DNA from: Paraburkholderia graminis C4D1M
Lineage (GTDB): Bacteria > Pseudomonadota > Gammaproteobacteria > Burkholderiales > Burkholderiaceae
Assembly: GCF_000172415.1 (NCBI RefSeq)
Contig: NZ_ABLD01000008.1
Location: 147,075 to 211,074 of the forward strand
Reading direction: 5' to 3'
DNA: 64,000 bases
Positions 16,934 through 24,386 of the stretch are shown piece by piece. Positions within the stretch are counted from its first letter, which is position 1; each line of letters opens with the position of its first letter. Under the pieces are notes generated by a model that worked only from the letters and a program-made list of their open reading frames with translations, did no database searches and was not told the DNA's origin. The position numbers were made by a program, and so were the translations under genes.

Positions 16934-17635
16934 ATGAACGAAACCACTCAGCAGGCCATTGTTCAGACCTTACGCGAGAAAATCCTGGCAGGCGAACTGT
17001 CGCCCGGACAACGGCTCGTCGAAGCGCAACTCGCGCAATGGCTCGGCGTGTCGCGAACGCCGCTGCGTTATGCGCTCAGCGTCTTGTCATCCGAAGGACT
17101 GCTCGATCGCTCCGGCGCGCGCGGTTATGTGGTGCGCCGTTTCAGCGTGCGCGACGTGTTGAATGCGATCGACGTGCGCGGCGTGCTTGAGGGTCTCGCC
17201 GCGCGTTCGGTTGCCGAGGGCGGCGTGGGCGCGGCGCTCGCCGCCGCACTCGACGACTGCCTGCGCGATGGCGACGAGATTTTCCGCAACGGCCAGCTAA
17301 AACCCGGCGACGACGTGCGTTATGCCGACATGAACGGGCGCTTTCACTCGCTCATCATCGAAGCCGCGCAAAACGCAGCGGTGAGCGCCGCGCTGAGCCT
17401 GAACGACAAGATTCCGTTCGTCTCGCCGTTCACCATCGCATTCGACGAAGCCGCGCGCGAGCGCCAGTTCATGATGCTGATGTACGCGCACCGCCAGCAT
17501 CATGCGATCACGGACGCGTTGAAGAATGGCGAAGGCGCGCGCGTAGAGGCGTTGATGAAGGAACATACGCACATCTCGAAGGAAAGCCTCAATCTGTCGC
17601 TGCCGGCGTTGCACCTCATCGCGGGCGCGGCATGA
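16934..17635 (+). CDS. GntR-family regulator, FadR subfamily (FCD domain)
   Basis: 233 residues. Winged helix at residues 8-75 with LREKILAGELSPGQRL and VSRTPLRYALSVLSSEGLL, the GntR signatures. The C-terminal all-helical FCD domain contains the metal/ligand residues in NGRFHSLIIEAAQN and HRQHHAITDALKNG. FCD regulators usually repress catabolic operons until an acidic ligand binds. It is divergent from ligB and its stop overlaps the start of the next regulator gene (ATGA), so two different regulators are made from one mRNA. The ligand is probably an aromatic acid or ring-fission product; this is inferred from position. Confidence 0.9.
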   Translation: MNETTQQAIVQTLREKILAGELSPGQRLVEAQLAQWLGVSRTPLRYALSVLSSEGLLDRSGARGYVVRRFSVRDVLNAIDVRGVLEGLAARSVAEGGVGAALAAALDDCLRDGDEIFRNGQLKPGDDVRYADMNGRFHSLIIEAAQNAAVSAALSLNDKIPFVSPFTIAFDEAARERQFMMLMYAHRQHHAITDALKNGEGARVEALMKEHTHISKESLNLSLPALHLIAGAA

Positions 17636-18978
17636 CGCAGAACGCAGCGCCGCGTCGCGTGAGGAACCAGGGCACCGCGCAAGGAACCACGCCTACGTCC
17701 GCAAGCGCCGCCATGCGCACTACGCCCGCGAATACGAAAGACCTCCTCAACCTCGCGCAACTACGCGCGTTTCGCCTCGTCGCCGATAGGGGCAGCGCGA
17801 CGCGCGCGGCGGCTGCGCTGTTTCGCGCGCAATCGGCGGTCACGCGATCGGTACAGGAACTCGAATCGGCGCTCGGCGAACCGCTCTTCGATCGTGGTCC
17901 TTCGGGCATGTTGCCCACGCCGGTTGGGCGCGCGGTCCTGCTTCGCTGCGAGCGGATTTTTGCGGAGCTCGAAGAACTCGCGCAATGGTGCGCCGCGCGC
18001 CAGACGCGTCGCCGGCCCGCTGCTGAGGGCGCGTTGCCCGCGTATTTGCTGAACACGCGGCGGCTGCAAATCTTCGTCGCGCTGGCACGGCATCGTCATA
18101 TGCCGAGCGCCGCGAAGACGTTCGGCATCAGCCAGCCTGCCGTGAGTACCGCGATTCGCGTACTGGAAAGCGGCTCGAGTTTGAGCCTCTTTCATAGAAG
18201 CCCGCGCGGTATTCTGCTCACGACGGAAGGCGAAACTTTTCTGCTGCACGTGCGCCGCGCATTGAACGAACTGCGCCACGTACCCGACGATATTGCCGCA
18301 TTGCGCGGCAACATCCAGGGCGCGGTGACCGTCGGCGCATTGCCGCTCGGGCGCACGCTGATCCTGCCGAAAGCCATCGCGAAGATGAGCGCGGAAAATC
18401 CAGGCGTGCGCGTCGTCACCGACGAAAGCGCCTATGAAGCGTTAGTGGCGGGTCTGCGAGCGGGCGACATCGACTTCATTCTCGGCGCACTGCGCGAAAA
18501 CGACGCGACCAGTGGCCTGCGGAACGAGCGCCTGATGTCGGAAGACATGGTGCTTCTCGTGCGCCGCGATCACCCGCTCACGCGCGCGCATGAGCCGCGT
18601 ATCTCCGATTTGCGCGACGTTCAATGGATTCTGCCGCGCAGCCACGCGCCGGCTCGCGCGCTATTCGAAGCGCAATTCAAGCGGATGAAAATCAGGCCGC
18701 CGCTGCCTACCGTCGAAACCGCCGATCTCGCGGTGATTCGCGGCCTGCTGCTGGGCACCGACATGGTTGCGGCGCTGTCGGCGCAGCAGTTGCACTACGA
18801 AGTGCAAACGGGCCAGCTCGCGGTGCTCGACGTGCCGCTTCACAATACGCGCCGCGACATAGGGCTGACGCTGCGCGCGGCGGGTACACCGTCGCCGGCG
18901 GCTCGCGCGCTGATCGACGCGATTCGTTTGTCGGTGGTGGACGTTACGCGTACCGTCAGCACCGCCACGACGAACTAG
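17632..18978 (+). CDS. LysR-family regulator with two tandem HTH domains
   Basis: 448 residues, about 140 longer than a normal LysR protein. Residues 41-100 form a first LysR winged helix (LRAFRLVADRGSATRAAAAL, AVTRSVQELESALGEPLFDR). Residues 144-203 form a second (LQIFVALARHRHMPSAAKTF, AVSTAIRVLESGSSLSLFHR). A single effector-binding domain covers about 229-435. A basic linker (QTRRRPAAEGA) joins the two DNA-binding units. Its ATG overlaps the gntR stop. It converges on galD with 12 bases between. It is probably an activator of the ligBA or galD transcripts, inferred from location. The N-terminal 35 residues are Thr/Ala-rich and may not be folded. Confidence 0.9.
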   Translation: MTQNAAPRRVRNQGTAQGTTPTSASAAMRTTPANTKDLLNLAQLRAFRLVADRGSATRAAAALFRAQSAVTRSVQELESALGEPLFDRGPSGMLPTPVGRAVLLRCERIFAELEELAQWCAARQTRRRPAAEGALPAYLLNTRRLQIFVALARHRHMPSAAKTFGISQPAVSTAIRVLESGSSLSLFHRSPRGILLTTEGETFLLHVRRALNELRHVPDDIAALRGNIQGAVTVGALPLGRTLILPKAIAKMSAENPGVRVVTDESAYEALVAGLRAGDIDFILGALRENDATSGLRNERLMSEDMVLLVRRDHPLTRAHEPRISDLRDVQWILPRSHAPARALFEAQFKRMKIRPPLPTVETADLAVIRGLLLGTDMVAALSAQQLHYEVQTGQLAVLDVPLHNTRRDIGLTLRAAGTPSPAARALIDAIRLSVVDVTRTVSTATTN

Positions 18979-18990
18979 CGGCCGTTTAGT

Positions 18991-20103
18991 TTATAAAGAA
19001 CCTCTTTGTTCCCACACCGAAGCAGGAATGCCGACCACGCCGTCGAACAACCAGCGCGCGGTGCGCAGCAGCGCCGCGCTCAACACCACGGGACGATCGC
19101 GCTCGCCGCCGAGTGTCAGTTCGACAGTGAACTCGCCAGTCGGATGCTCGACGGACACCTGCTTGCGCGCGCCTTCTGCATCGACGTTTGCAAGGCCGTC
19201 GCAGACAGTTCCCGGCAACACTGCGGCGGTTGCCACGCTGACCGCGCCGAGCACGCCGATGGATGCATGGCAGCGGTGCGGAATAAAGCTGCGCGTGGAG
19301 ATGGTGCCGCCATCGCGCGGTTCGGCGACGAGACACATCTTCGGCACAGTGCGCGTGCTGACATCGCCGAGGTTCATCATCGGGCCTACGGCCAGGCGGA
19401 TTTTTTCGATGCGCGCCTTCAGTTCCTCGTCGGCATCCAGTTCCTCGCGCGTTTCGTAACCGCTGCGTTGCAGGTCGCGCGCGCGCATCAGCACAAGCGG
19501 CATGCCGTTATCGATGCACGTCACCTCCACGCCTTCAACGGTGTCCTTCAATTGACCCGTCGGCAAAAGCGCGCCGCATGTCGAACCGGCCGTGTCCCTG
19601 AATTCGAGTGGAATCGGCGCGGCGCCGCCAGGCACGCCGTCGATGCGCGCGTCGCCTTCATACGTCACGCGAAAATCCGGCGTGCTGACTGTGGCCACTG
19701 CAATCTGACGGGTGTTCACCATGTGAATGGCCACACGCGTGCTGCCTTCTTCCGCTTTGACGAGTCCGCGCTCGATCGCATACGGCCCGACGCCCGCGAG
19801 AATGTTGCCGCAATTCTGGCCGAAATCGACGCGCGCCTCGTTGACGACAACCTGCGCAAACAGATAATCGACGTCGGCGTCCTCGCGCGACGAGCGGGAA
19901 ACGATCGCGACCTTGCTCGTCAGCGGATCGGCGCCGCCGATACCGTCGATCTGCCGCGGGTCGGGCGAACCCATCACGGCGAGCAGAACACGGTCGCGCT
20001 CGACTGGATCGGCGGGCAGATCGGACGCCATGAAAAACGCGCCCTTCGACGTGCCGCCGCGAATCAACATGCAGGGAATGCGGGTCTGTGTGCGACCGGA
20101 CAT
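18991..20103 (-). CDS. galD: 4-oxalomesaconate tautomerase, PrpF family
   Basis: 370 residues. RGGTSKGAFFMASDLP near the N-terminus carries the catalytic-site motif of the PrpF/GalD isomerases, followed by GIGGADPLTSKVAIVS, NCGNILAGVGPYAIERG and PHRCHASIGVLGAVSVATA. The family comprises PrpF (2-methylaconitate isomerase) and GalD, which converts the keto form of 4-oxalomesaconate to the enol form needed by the next hydratase. Presence of ligI and ligBA in the same window and absence of acnD/prpC favour GalD over PrpF. A promoter-like TACAAT (minus strand, 20133-20138) with CTTGAT 16 bases upstream precedes the gene. Confidence 0.85.
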   Translation of the reverse strand: MSGRTQTRIPCMLIRGGTSKGAFFMASDLPADPVERDRVLLAVMGSPDPRQIDGIGGADPLTSKVAIVSRSSREDADVDYLFAQVVVNEARVDFGQNCGNILAGVGPYAIERGLVKAEEGSTRVAIHMVNTRQIAVATVSTPDFRVTYEGDARIDGVPGGAAPIPLEFRDTAGSTCGALLPTGQLKDTVEGVEVTCIDNGMPLVLMRARDLQRSGYETREELDADEELKARIEKIRLAVGPMMNLGDVSTRTVPKMCLVAEPRDGGTISTRSFIPHRCHASIGVLGAVSVATAAVLPGTVCDGLANVDAEGARKQVSVEHPTGEFTVELTLGGERDRPVVLSAALLRTARWLFDGVVGIPASVWEQRGSL

Positions 20104-20431
20104 CGCGGGTCTCCAACGCTAATGTGGCTGTCATTGTAGATTTGGCGCGCGTCGATCAAGCACCTAAAGGGGCCTGCAAAGCCATCTAATCTGCTTATCG
20201 GTAACGTTGGCATCACGCGTTTTTGCAGATCACAAAGCGCGTGTAAACGCGCTTTGTCTACGTAGCTGCAATGCGTTGGTGCAGCGCACTTGAAAGCCAT
20301 GCTTTCTACAGACGAAAACCCTCACCCCGCCCATGCCCGCGATTGCCCTTAAAAACGCCTTCTATTCGACCAATTGAAGTTCGCTCGCCCGGCGCACACT
20401 GTTTTCGTGCCAATCGCGCCAGGAGCGTCAG
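20104..20431. promoter_or_regulatory. galD promoter region and hairpin
   Basis: 328 bases between divergent genes. On the minus strand a CTTGAT-N16-TACAAT promoter is positioned for galD, and ATTAGATGGC (minus strand, 20181-20190) lies about 55-64 bases upstream of the predicted start site, the usual place for a LysR activator site. At 20232-20257 a perfect 10-bp inverted repeat ACAAAGCGCG-N6-CGCGCTTTGT could be an operator or a terminator. The rest holds nothing I recognise. Confidence 0.5.
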
Positions 20432-20746
20432 ATGTCTTCCCGCCATCGCCCGAATCGCCCGAATCGCCCGGACTGCCCGGATCGCCCGTTCGACGAAAAT
20501 CTGCCCGAGTTGACGGCAACCGAAGCGAGCTCCGCGTCCGCTGGCGACACGGGCACCATGCACGACCTGCACCTCGCTTCGCAAAATGTGTTGCGCCTCG
20601 CGACGCAGACGTACAATGCAGCGGCGCGGGGAGATGAAAGAGCGGCGCACGCAGCGCGTGCTTCGCTGGAAAAGCAGCTTGGAGTGGCCACGCATTTGAT
20701 CGACGAGATTCTTTCCGCCGGCGACGACCAACCCACGATGCACTGA
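20432..20746 (+). CDS. Small hypothetical protein with Arg-Pro-Asn/Asp repeat N-terminus
   Basis: 104 residues, soluble. A good AGGAG lies 7 bases before the ATG. The first 20 residues are a run of R-P-N/R-P-D triplets encoded by near-identical 9-base units. The remainder is helical (NVLRLATQTYNAAARGDERAAHAARASLEKQLGVATHLIDEIL). No family recognised. A 47-codon membrane ORF follows 63 bases later and may be co-transcribed. Confidence 0.7.
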   Translation: MSSRHRPNRPNRPDCPDRPFDENLPELTATEASSASAGDTGTMHDLHLASQNVLRLATQTYNAAARGDERAAHAARASLEKQLGVATHLIDEILSAGDDQPTMH

Positions 20747-20809
20747 CCGGCTGGCAACACAGTACAGCCAACGATAACGACAGCACTTCTATAACGTTCG
20801 AGACACGAA

Positions 20810-20953
20810 ATGAGCGCTTTGACGGTAATTCTCTGCATTTGGGCGATGGTTGCGGTGTGCGCGGTGCTGTTCATCCGAGGCGCGACGGCGCGCATCGAGC
20901 GCCCCACGAAATCGACGCAAAGCCGTCCGGCGCGCTTTTCAATCGCGGAATAG
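20810..20953 (+). CDS. Small single-pass membrane protein (47 aa)
   Basis: ATG at 20810 to TAG at 20951-20953. The product has one hydrophobic helix (TVILCIWAMVAVCAVLFI, residues 5-22) followed by a positively charged tail (RGATARIERPTKSTQSR), consistent with an N-out/C-in inner-membrane protein. Codon use is GC-rich like its neighbours. There is only a weak purine-rich leader (GAGACACGAA). It follows the 104-residue hypothetical gene. Function unknown. Confidence 0.5.
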   Translation: MSALTVILCIWAMVAVCAVLFIRGATARIERPTKSTQSRPARFSIAE

Positions 20954-20973
20954 GTGTTCTGGCGCGGGTCGCA

Positions 20974-21999
20974 TCAACCGATGACGCGATTGCGTCGGAC
21001 CTGCGCAAACGACACTGCAACCGCGCCTTTGGCCGACACGCGTTGCGCGTCGAAGTCCGCGGCGTTTAGCGCAGAGCGGCTCAATGCGCCATAAAGATTC
21101 GATCGGCGGGCGCCGAGCCATTCGCGCCCAGGGCTAACCCCTATCAGCCTCGTGTCGAGTTCGGCATAGACGAGGCCACCTGTCGTTTCGCCGCTCGACA
21201 TGTCCGCTAATGTGCGGCCGAACGGATCGACGATCATCGCGGCGCCGGCCCGTTTCGGCTGCCCGGCGATATCGGCGCCATCGATGAACACGACAAACAT
21301 TCCGTTATCGACGGCTCGCGCAGGCAGCCAGCGACACAGCCATTTTTCGGCACTGCATGCGGCTTCGCAACGCGCCACATTCGCTATCGACGCGCGGTTA
21401 AGCGCCTGCTCCATCGACATCGGCTGAATCCACTCGCTCCCCTCCCCGCTCACACCATACGTTCGATGCGGCGCGATCAGCAGCGTCGCGCCCATCAGCG
21501 CCGTCATGCGCACGTTCTCGACCACATAGTTATCGGCGCCGATCAGGATACCGATGCGAATACCCGCTGACGCAGCGAACACGGTGAAGCGATCGCCGCT
21601 GCCAATGCGCGGATGCTCGAACGCATGCAGCTTTCTGTGGCAATAGCGCACGCCGCCCGGCAGACACACCAGATAGCTGTTGAACAACTGCCCATCCGTC
21701 GCGCGCTCGATAAGTCCCACACCAGCCGCGACGCCAGTGCGCTCGACGGCATCCATGACCGCGCGCACGGAAGGACCATCCAGTGGTTCAGCAAGCGCAT
21801 TCAGTTCGGCACGGTTCAGCTTCGCCATGCTCGCGTATCCGCTGATACAAGCCTCGGGAAAGACCACGAGGTCGATGTTGCGCGACGCGGCAAGCGTCAA
21901 CCAGTCCGCGATACGCGCGACGTTTTGCGCGGCTTGCCCGCGGCACGACACAAGCGGCACCGATGCAACCCGAAACGACGAAGCGAACGAAGACAGCAT
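20974..21999 (-). CDS. Carbon-nitrogen hydrolase (nitrilase) family protein lacking the catalytic cysteine
   Basis: 341 residues from the ATG at 21999 (a start at 22032 is possible). The nitrilase fold is clear: FPEACISGY supplies the catalytic Glu (E49) and CHRKLHAFEHP supplies the catalytic Lys (K123). At the place where the family has ICYD/ICAD, this protein reads LIGADNY, with Gly at residue 154 (codon GGC) where Cys is expected. Such a protein should not form the thioester intermediate, so it may be inactive or a binding protein. Surrounding motifs (VENVRMTALMGATLLIAPH) are intact. It is divergent from a LysR gene that probably regulates it. Confidence 0.8.
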   Translation of the reverse strand: MLSSFASSFRVASVPLVSCRGQAAQNVARIADWLTLAASRNIDLVVFPEACISGYASMAKLNRAELNALAEPLDGPSVRAVMDAVERTGVAAGVGLIERATDGQLFNSYLVCLPGGVRYCHRKLHAFEHPRIGSGDRFTVFAASAGIRIGILIGADNYVVENVRMTALMGATLLIAPHRTYGVSGEGSEWIQPMSMEQALNRASIANVARCEAACSAEKWLCRWLPARAVDNGMFVVFIDGADIAGQPKRAGAAMIVDPFGRTLADMSSGETTGGLVYAELDTRLIGVSPGREWLGARRSNLYGALSRSALNAADFDAQRVSAKGAVAVSFAQVRRNRVIG

Positions 22000-22060
22000 T
22001 TTCACGGCCCGGTGAAATAAGAGCAGCACCATTGGACCGCGCTACCATCCATACGTAAAA

Positions 22061-22090
22061 TGAAAGTTTCGGTGCATTCGATTACTTTCA
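22061..22090. promoter_or_regulatory. Inverted repeat in divergent nitrilase/LysR promoter
   Basis: TGAAAGT (22061-22067) and ACTTTCA (22084-22090) are perfect inverted copies separated by 16 bases, three bases before the LysR start codon. This is a candidate autoregulatory operator. Confidence 0.45.
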
Positions 22091-22093
22091 AGA

Positions 22094-22996
22094 ATGGAAC
22101 TCAAACTACTGCGGGCATTTCTCACGGTCACCGAGCTGCGTCATTTCGGCCAGGCAGCGGACGTTTTATGCGTGAGTCAACCCGCTCTTAGCAAGCAGAT
22201 CGCGGCACTCGAAGCGAGCCTCGGCGCGCGTCTTTTCGAGCGTGGCCGGCATGGCGCGGAACTCACTACTTTTGGCGCTGGCTTTCTCGCCGATGCGGAA
22301 GCGCTAGTTCGCGATGCCGACGAAATCCTCGCGCGGGCACGCGAGGCGAGCAGCGGCGCGCGCGGTTTTCTGCGCGTGGGTCTCGGGCTCTCCACGCTGA
22401 CCGAAGTCCCGCAACTGGTCGCCGACTTTCGCAAGCGCTATCCCAACGTCAGTGTGACGCTCAACGACCTGTCGTCGGCGGAGCAAACGCGACGGCTTCT
22501 TTCCGGCAAGCTCGAAGTGGGCTTTCTGCGCTTGCCGGCCGACACCGGCCTCTCCGCATTCGCGATGCTCGACGAGGCACTCGGGCTGGCTATTCCGCAG
22601 CACGCACGCTGGAAACGCCTTCCTTCGGACCTGAACGAACTGAACGAGCCGGGCTTCATTGCACTCGCGCGCGGACGGGGTCCGGGCCTCGCCGCGCAGA
22701 TCGACCAGTGGTGTGCTGCGCATCGTTTCGTGCCCAATGTGATCCAGCAGACCGACGACATTCAGACCGTGCTCGCCGGCGTGGCCGCAGGCGTCGGCGC
22801 CGCGTTTCTGCCGTCCCGCGTGCAGTATTTGTTGCGCGACGCGAGAGTGCTGCCGTTGCGCGGACCCGGCGCCAGTTGGCGCATCGGTCTCGCATGGCAA
22901 ACCGCGCGCGACGATGCGGTCGTGAAATGCTTCGTCGAGTTCGTGAAGGCGGCGCGGAAAGCGAAGCGAAACCGGAGCCAACCAAACGAATCGTGA
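22094..22996 (+). CDS. LysR-family transcriptional regulator
   Basis: 300 residues. The N-terminal winged helix has LRAFLTVTELRHFGQAAD and QPALSKQIAALEASLGARLFER. The effector domain from about residue 90 resembles the CatR/BenM group in layout, with RVGLGLSTLTEVPQLVADFRKRYPNVSV. It is head to head with the cysteine-less nitrilase-like gene and is its likely regulator. The sequence gives no hint of ligand. Confidence 0.92.
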   Translation: MELKLLRAFLTVTELRHFGQAADVLCVSQPALSKQIAALEASLGARLFERGRHGAELTTFGAGFLADAEALVRDADEILARAREASSGARGFLRVGLGLSTLTEVPQLVADFRKRYPNVSVTLNDLSSAEQTRRLLSGKLEVGFLRLPADTGLSAFAMLDEALGLAIPQHARWKRLPSDLNELNEPGFIALARGRGPGLAAQIDQWCAAHRFVPNVIQQTDDIQTVLAGVAAGVGAAFLPSRVQYLLRDARVLPLRGPGASWRIGLAWQTARDDAVVKCFVEFVKAARKAKRNRSQPNES

Positions 22997-23020
22997 GGCT
23001 TTCGCATCCACAGCCGCGGC

Positions 23021-23050
23021 TTGACACGTATATGCCTCACGGAGTATATA
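23021..23050 (+). promoter_or_regulatory. Strong sigma70-type promoter for the arsR-like operon
   Basis: A perfect TTGACA (23021-23026) is followed after 18 bases by TATATA (23045-23050; a GTATAT with 17-base spacing overlaps it). The regulator ATG is at 23057, so the leader is very short. The AT-rich spacer (CGTATATGCC...GGAGTATAT) is imperfectly palindromic and could be the ArsR-type operator. Confidence 0.65.
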
Positions 23051-23056
23051 AACGAC

Positions 23057-23392
23057 ATGGACTCAACTTTCGCCATCATCGCCGAGCCGAGCCGCCGCGC
23101 CATTCTCAGTCTGCTTGCAGCTTCGGAGCAGTCCGTGGGCGATATCGAAGAGCAGCTCAATCTCTCGCAGCCCTCTGTTTCGAAGCATTTGCGTGTGCTT
23201 CGTGACGCCGGCTTCGTCGAGTCTCGCGTCGACGCGCAACGGCGCGTCTATCGCATCAAACCGGAGCCGCTCATGGAGATCGACGCGTGGCTCGCTCCGT
23301 TCCGCCGTTTCTGGTCGGTTCATCTCGACGCGCTCGAGCGTCATCTCGATCAGACTCATCCCGCACCACGTCGCAAGGAGAAGAAGCGATGA
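23057..23392 (+). CDS. ArsR-family transcriptional regulator
   Basis: 111 residues from the ATG at 23057. It is a compact winged helix: AIIAEPSRRAILSLLAASEQSVGDIEEQL, then LSQPSVSKHLRVLRDAGFVESRVDAQRRVYRI. There is no cysteine metal-binding motif, so it belongs to the metal-independent ArsR group that commonly precedes SRPBCC genes. Its stop overlaps the next start (ATGA). It probably autorepresses the four-gene run that follows. Confidence 0.9.
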   Translation: MDSTFAIIAEPSRRAILSLLAASEQSVGDIEEQLNLSQPSVSKHLRVLRDAGFVESRVDAQRRVYRIKPEPLMEIDAWLAPFRRFWSVHLDALERHLDQTHPAPRRKEKKR

Positions 23393-23917
23393 GCAATCGC
23401 GATTCATACAGGCCCGGCCCCGCCGCCGGCGCAGAAGTTCAGAAAGACGGAGACCGGTGGACGCTCGTCCTCGTGCGCGAACTGCGTCATTCGCCGGAGA
23501 AAGTCTGGCAAGCGCTGACGGACCCGACGAGCCTGCGCGAATGGGCGCCGTTCGATGCGGACCACAGCCTTGCATCGGTCGGTCCGGTCAAGCTTTCGAC
23601 AGTGGGCACGCCCACGCCGCAAGTGTCGGAGACGCAAGTCACGCGCGCCGACGCGCCGAATCTGCTCGAGTACCGCTGGGGCGAGAACGATCTTCGCTGG
23701 CAACTCGAATCGCTAGGCGACGGCACGCGTTTGACGTTGTGGCACAACATCGACCGCAAGTTCATCTCGATGGGCGCAGCCGGGCTGGCACATATGCCTC
23801 GACGTGCTCGACCATTTCCTCGCGGGCGATCCGCTGGGACGTATCGTCGCCGGCGATGCGATGAATTTCGAATGGCCGCGTCTGAATACCGAATACGCGA
23901 AGCAATTCGGCCTCTGA
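23389..23917 (+). pseudogene. SRPBCC (AHSA1-type) domain gene interrupted by a +1 frameshift
   Basis: Starts at the ATG overlapping the arsR stop. The first 131 codons encode a normal AHSA1/START-like domain (LVLVRELRHSPEKVWQALTDPTSLREW...). At the GGG run 23782-23784 one extra G moves the frame. In the original frame translation runs into unrelated Arg-rich sequence to 23949, while in the +1 frame the expected C-terminus appears (WHICLDVLDHFLAGDPLG ... NFEWPRLNTEYAKQFGL) and stops at 23915-23917. Removing one G restores a protein of about 175 residues. This is either a recent inactivating mutation or a sequencing error. Confidence 0.8.
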
Positions 23918-23941
23918 ACCGAACAAGCTCGGGAGAGCACT

Positions 23942-24364
23942 ATGAATAAATCGGCTTCGTCGGAAGCACTGCCGGCCTCGGAACTGATCGACAAAAGAAT
24001 TGCCGATCTCGCGGACTGGCGCGGCGCCACTTTGAGCAGAGTGCGCAAGCTCATCCACGAAGCCGATCCTGACGTGATCGAAGAATGGAAATGGATGGGC
24101 ACGCCTGTGTGGTCGCATGATGGAATCATCTGCACGGGCGAGTCGTACAAGTCCGCGGTGAAGCTGACGTTCCTGAAGGGCGCTTCGCTCGCGGACCCCG
24201 CAAAGCTTTTCAATTCGAGTCTCGACGGCAATGCGAGGCGCGCAATCGACATTCACGAAGGCGAGGAACTCGACGCGAATGCGTTTAAGGCCCTGATTCA
24301 TGCGGCAATCGCGCTTAATGAATCGGGCAAGGCATCGAAGGCGAAGCCGAAGCGCGCGAAGTAG
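23942..24364 (+). CDS. DUF1801 family protein
   Basis: 140 residues matching DUF1801 (YdhG-like): LADWRGATLSRVRKLIHEADPDVIEEWKWMGTPVWSHDGIICTGESYKSAVKLTFLKGASL is the core, followed by DGNARRAIDIHEGEELDANAFKALI. Relatives are frataxin-like in fold and some are linked to iron handling, but the role of this one is unknown. It lies 24 bases after the SRPBCC gene, in a typical ArsR-SRPBCC-DUF1801 arrangement. The C-terminal tail is Lys/Ala-rich. Confidence 0.88.
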   Translation: MNKSASSEALPASELIDKRIADLADWRGATLSRVRKLIHEADPDVIEEWKWMGTPVWSHDGIICTGESYKSAVKLTFLKGASLADPAKLFNSSLDGNARRAIDIHEGEELDANAFKALIHAAIALNESGKASKAKPKRAK

Positions 24365-24386
24365 TTCACACCATGCGGGAGAAACG

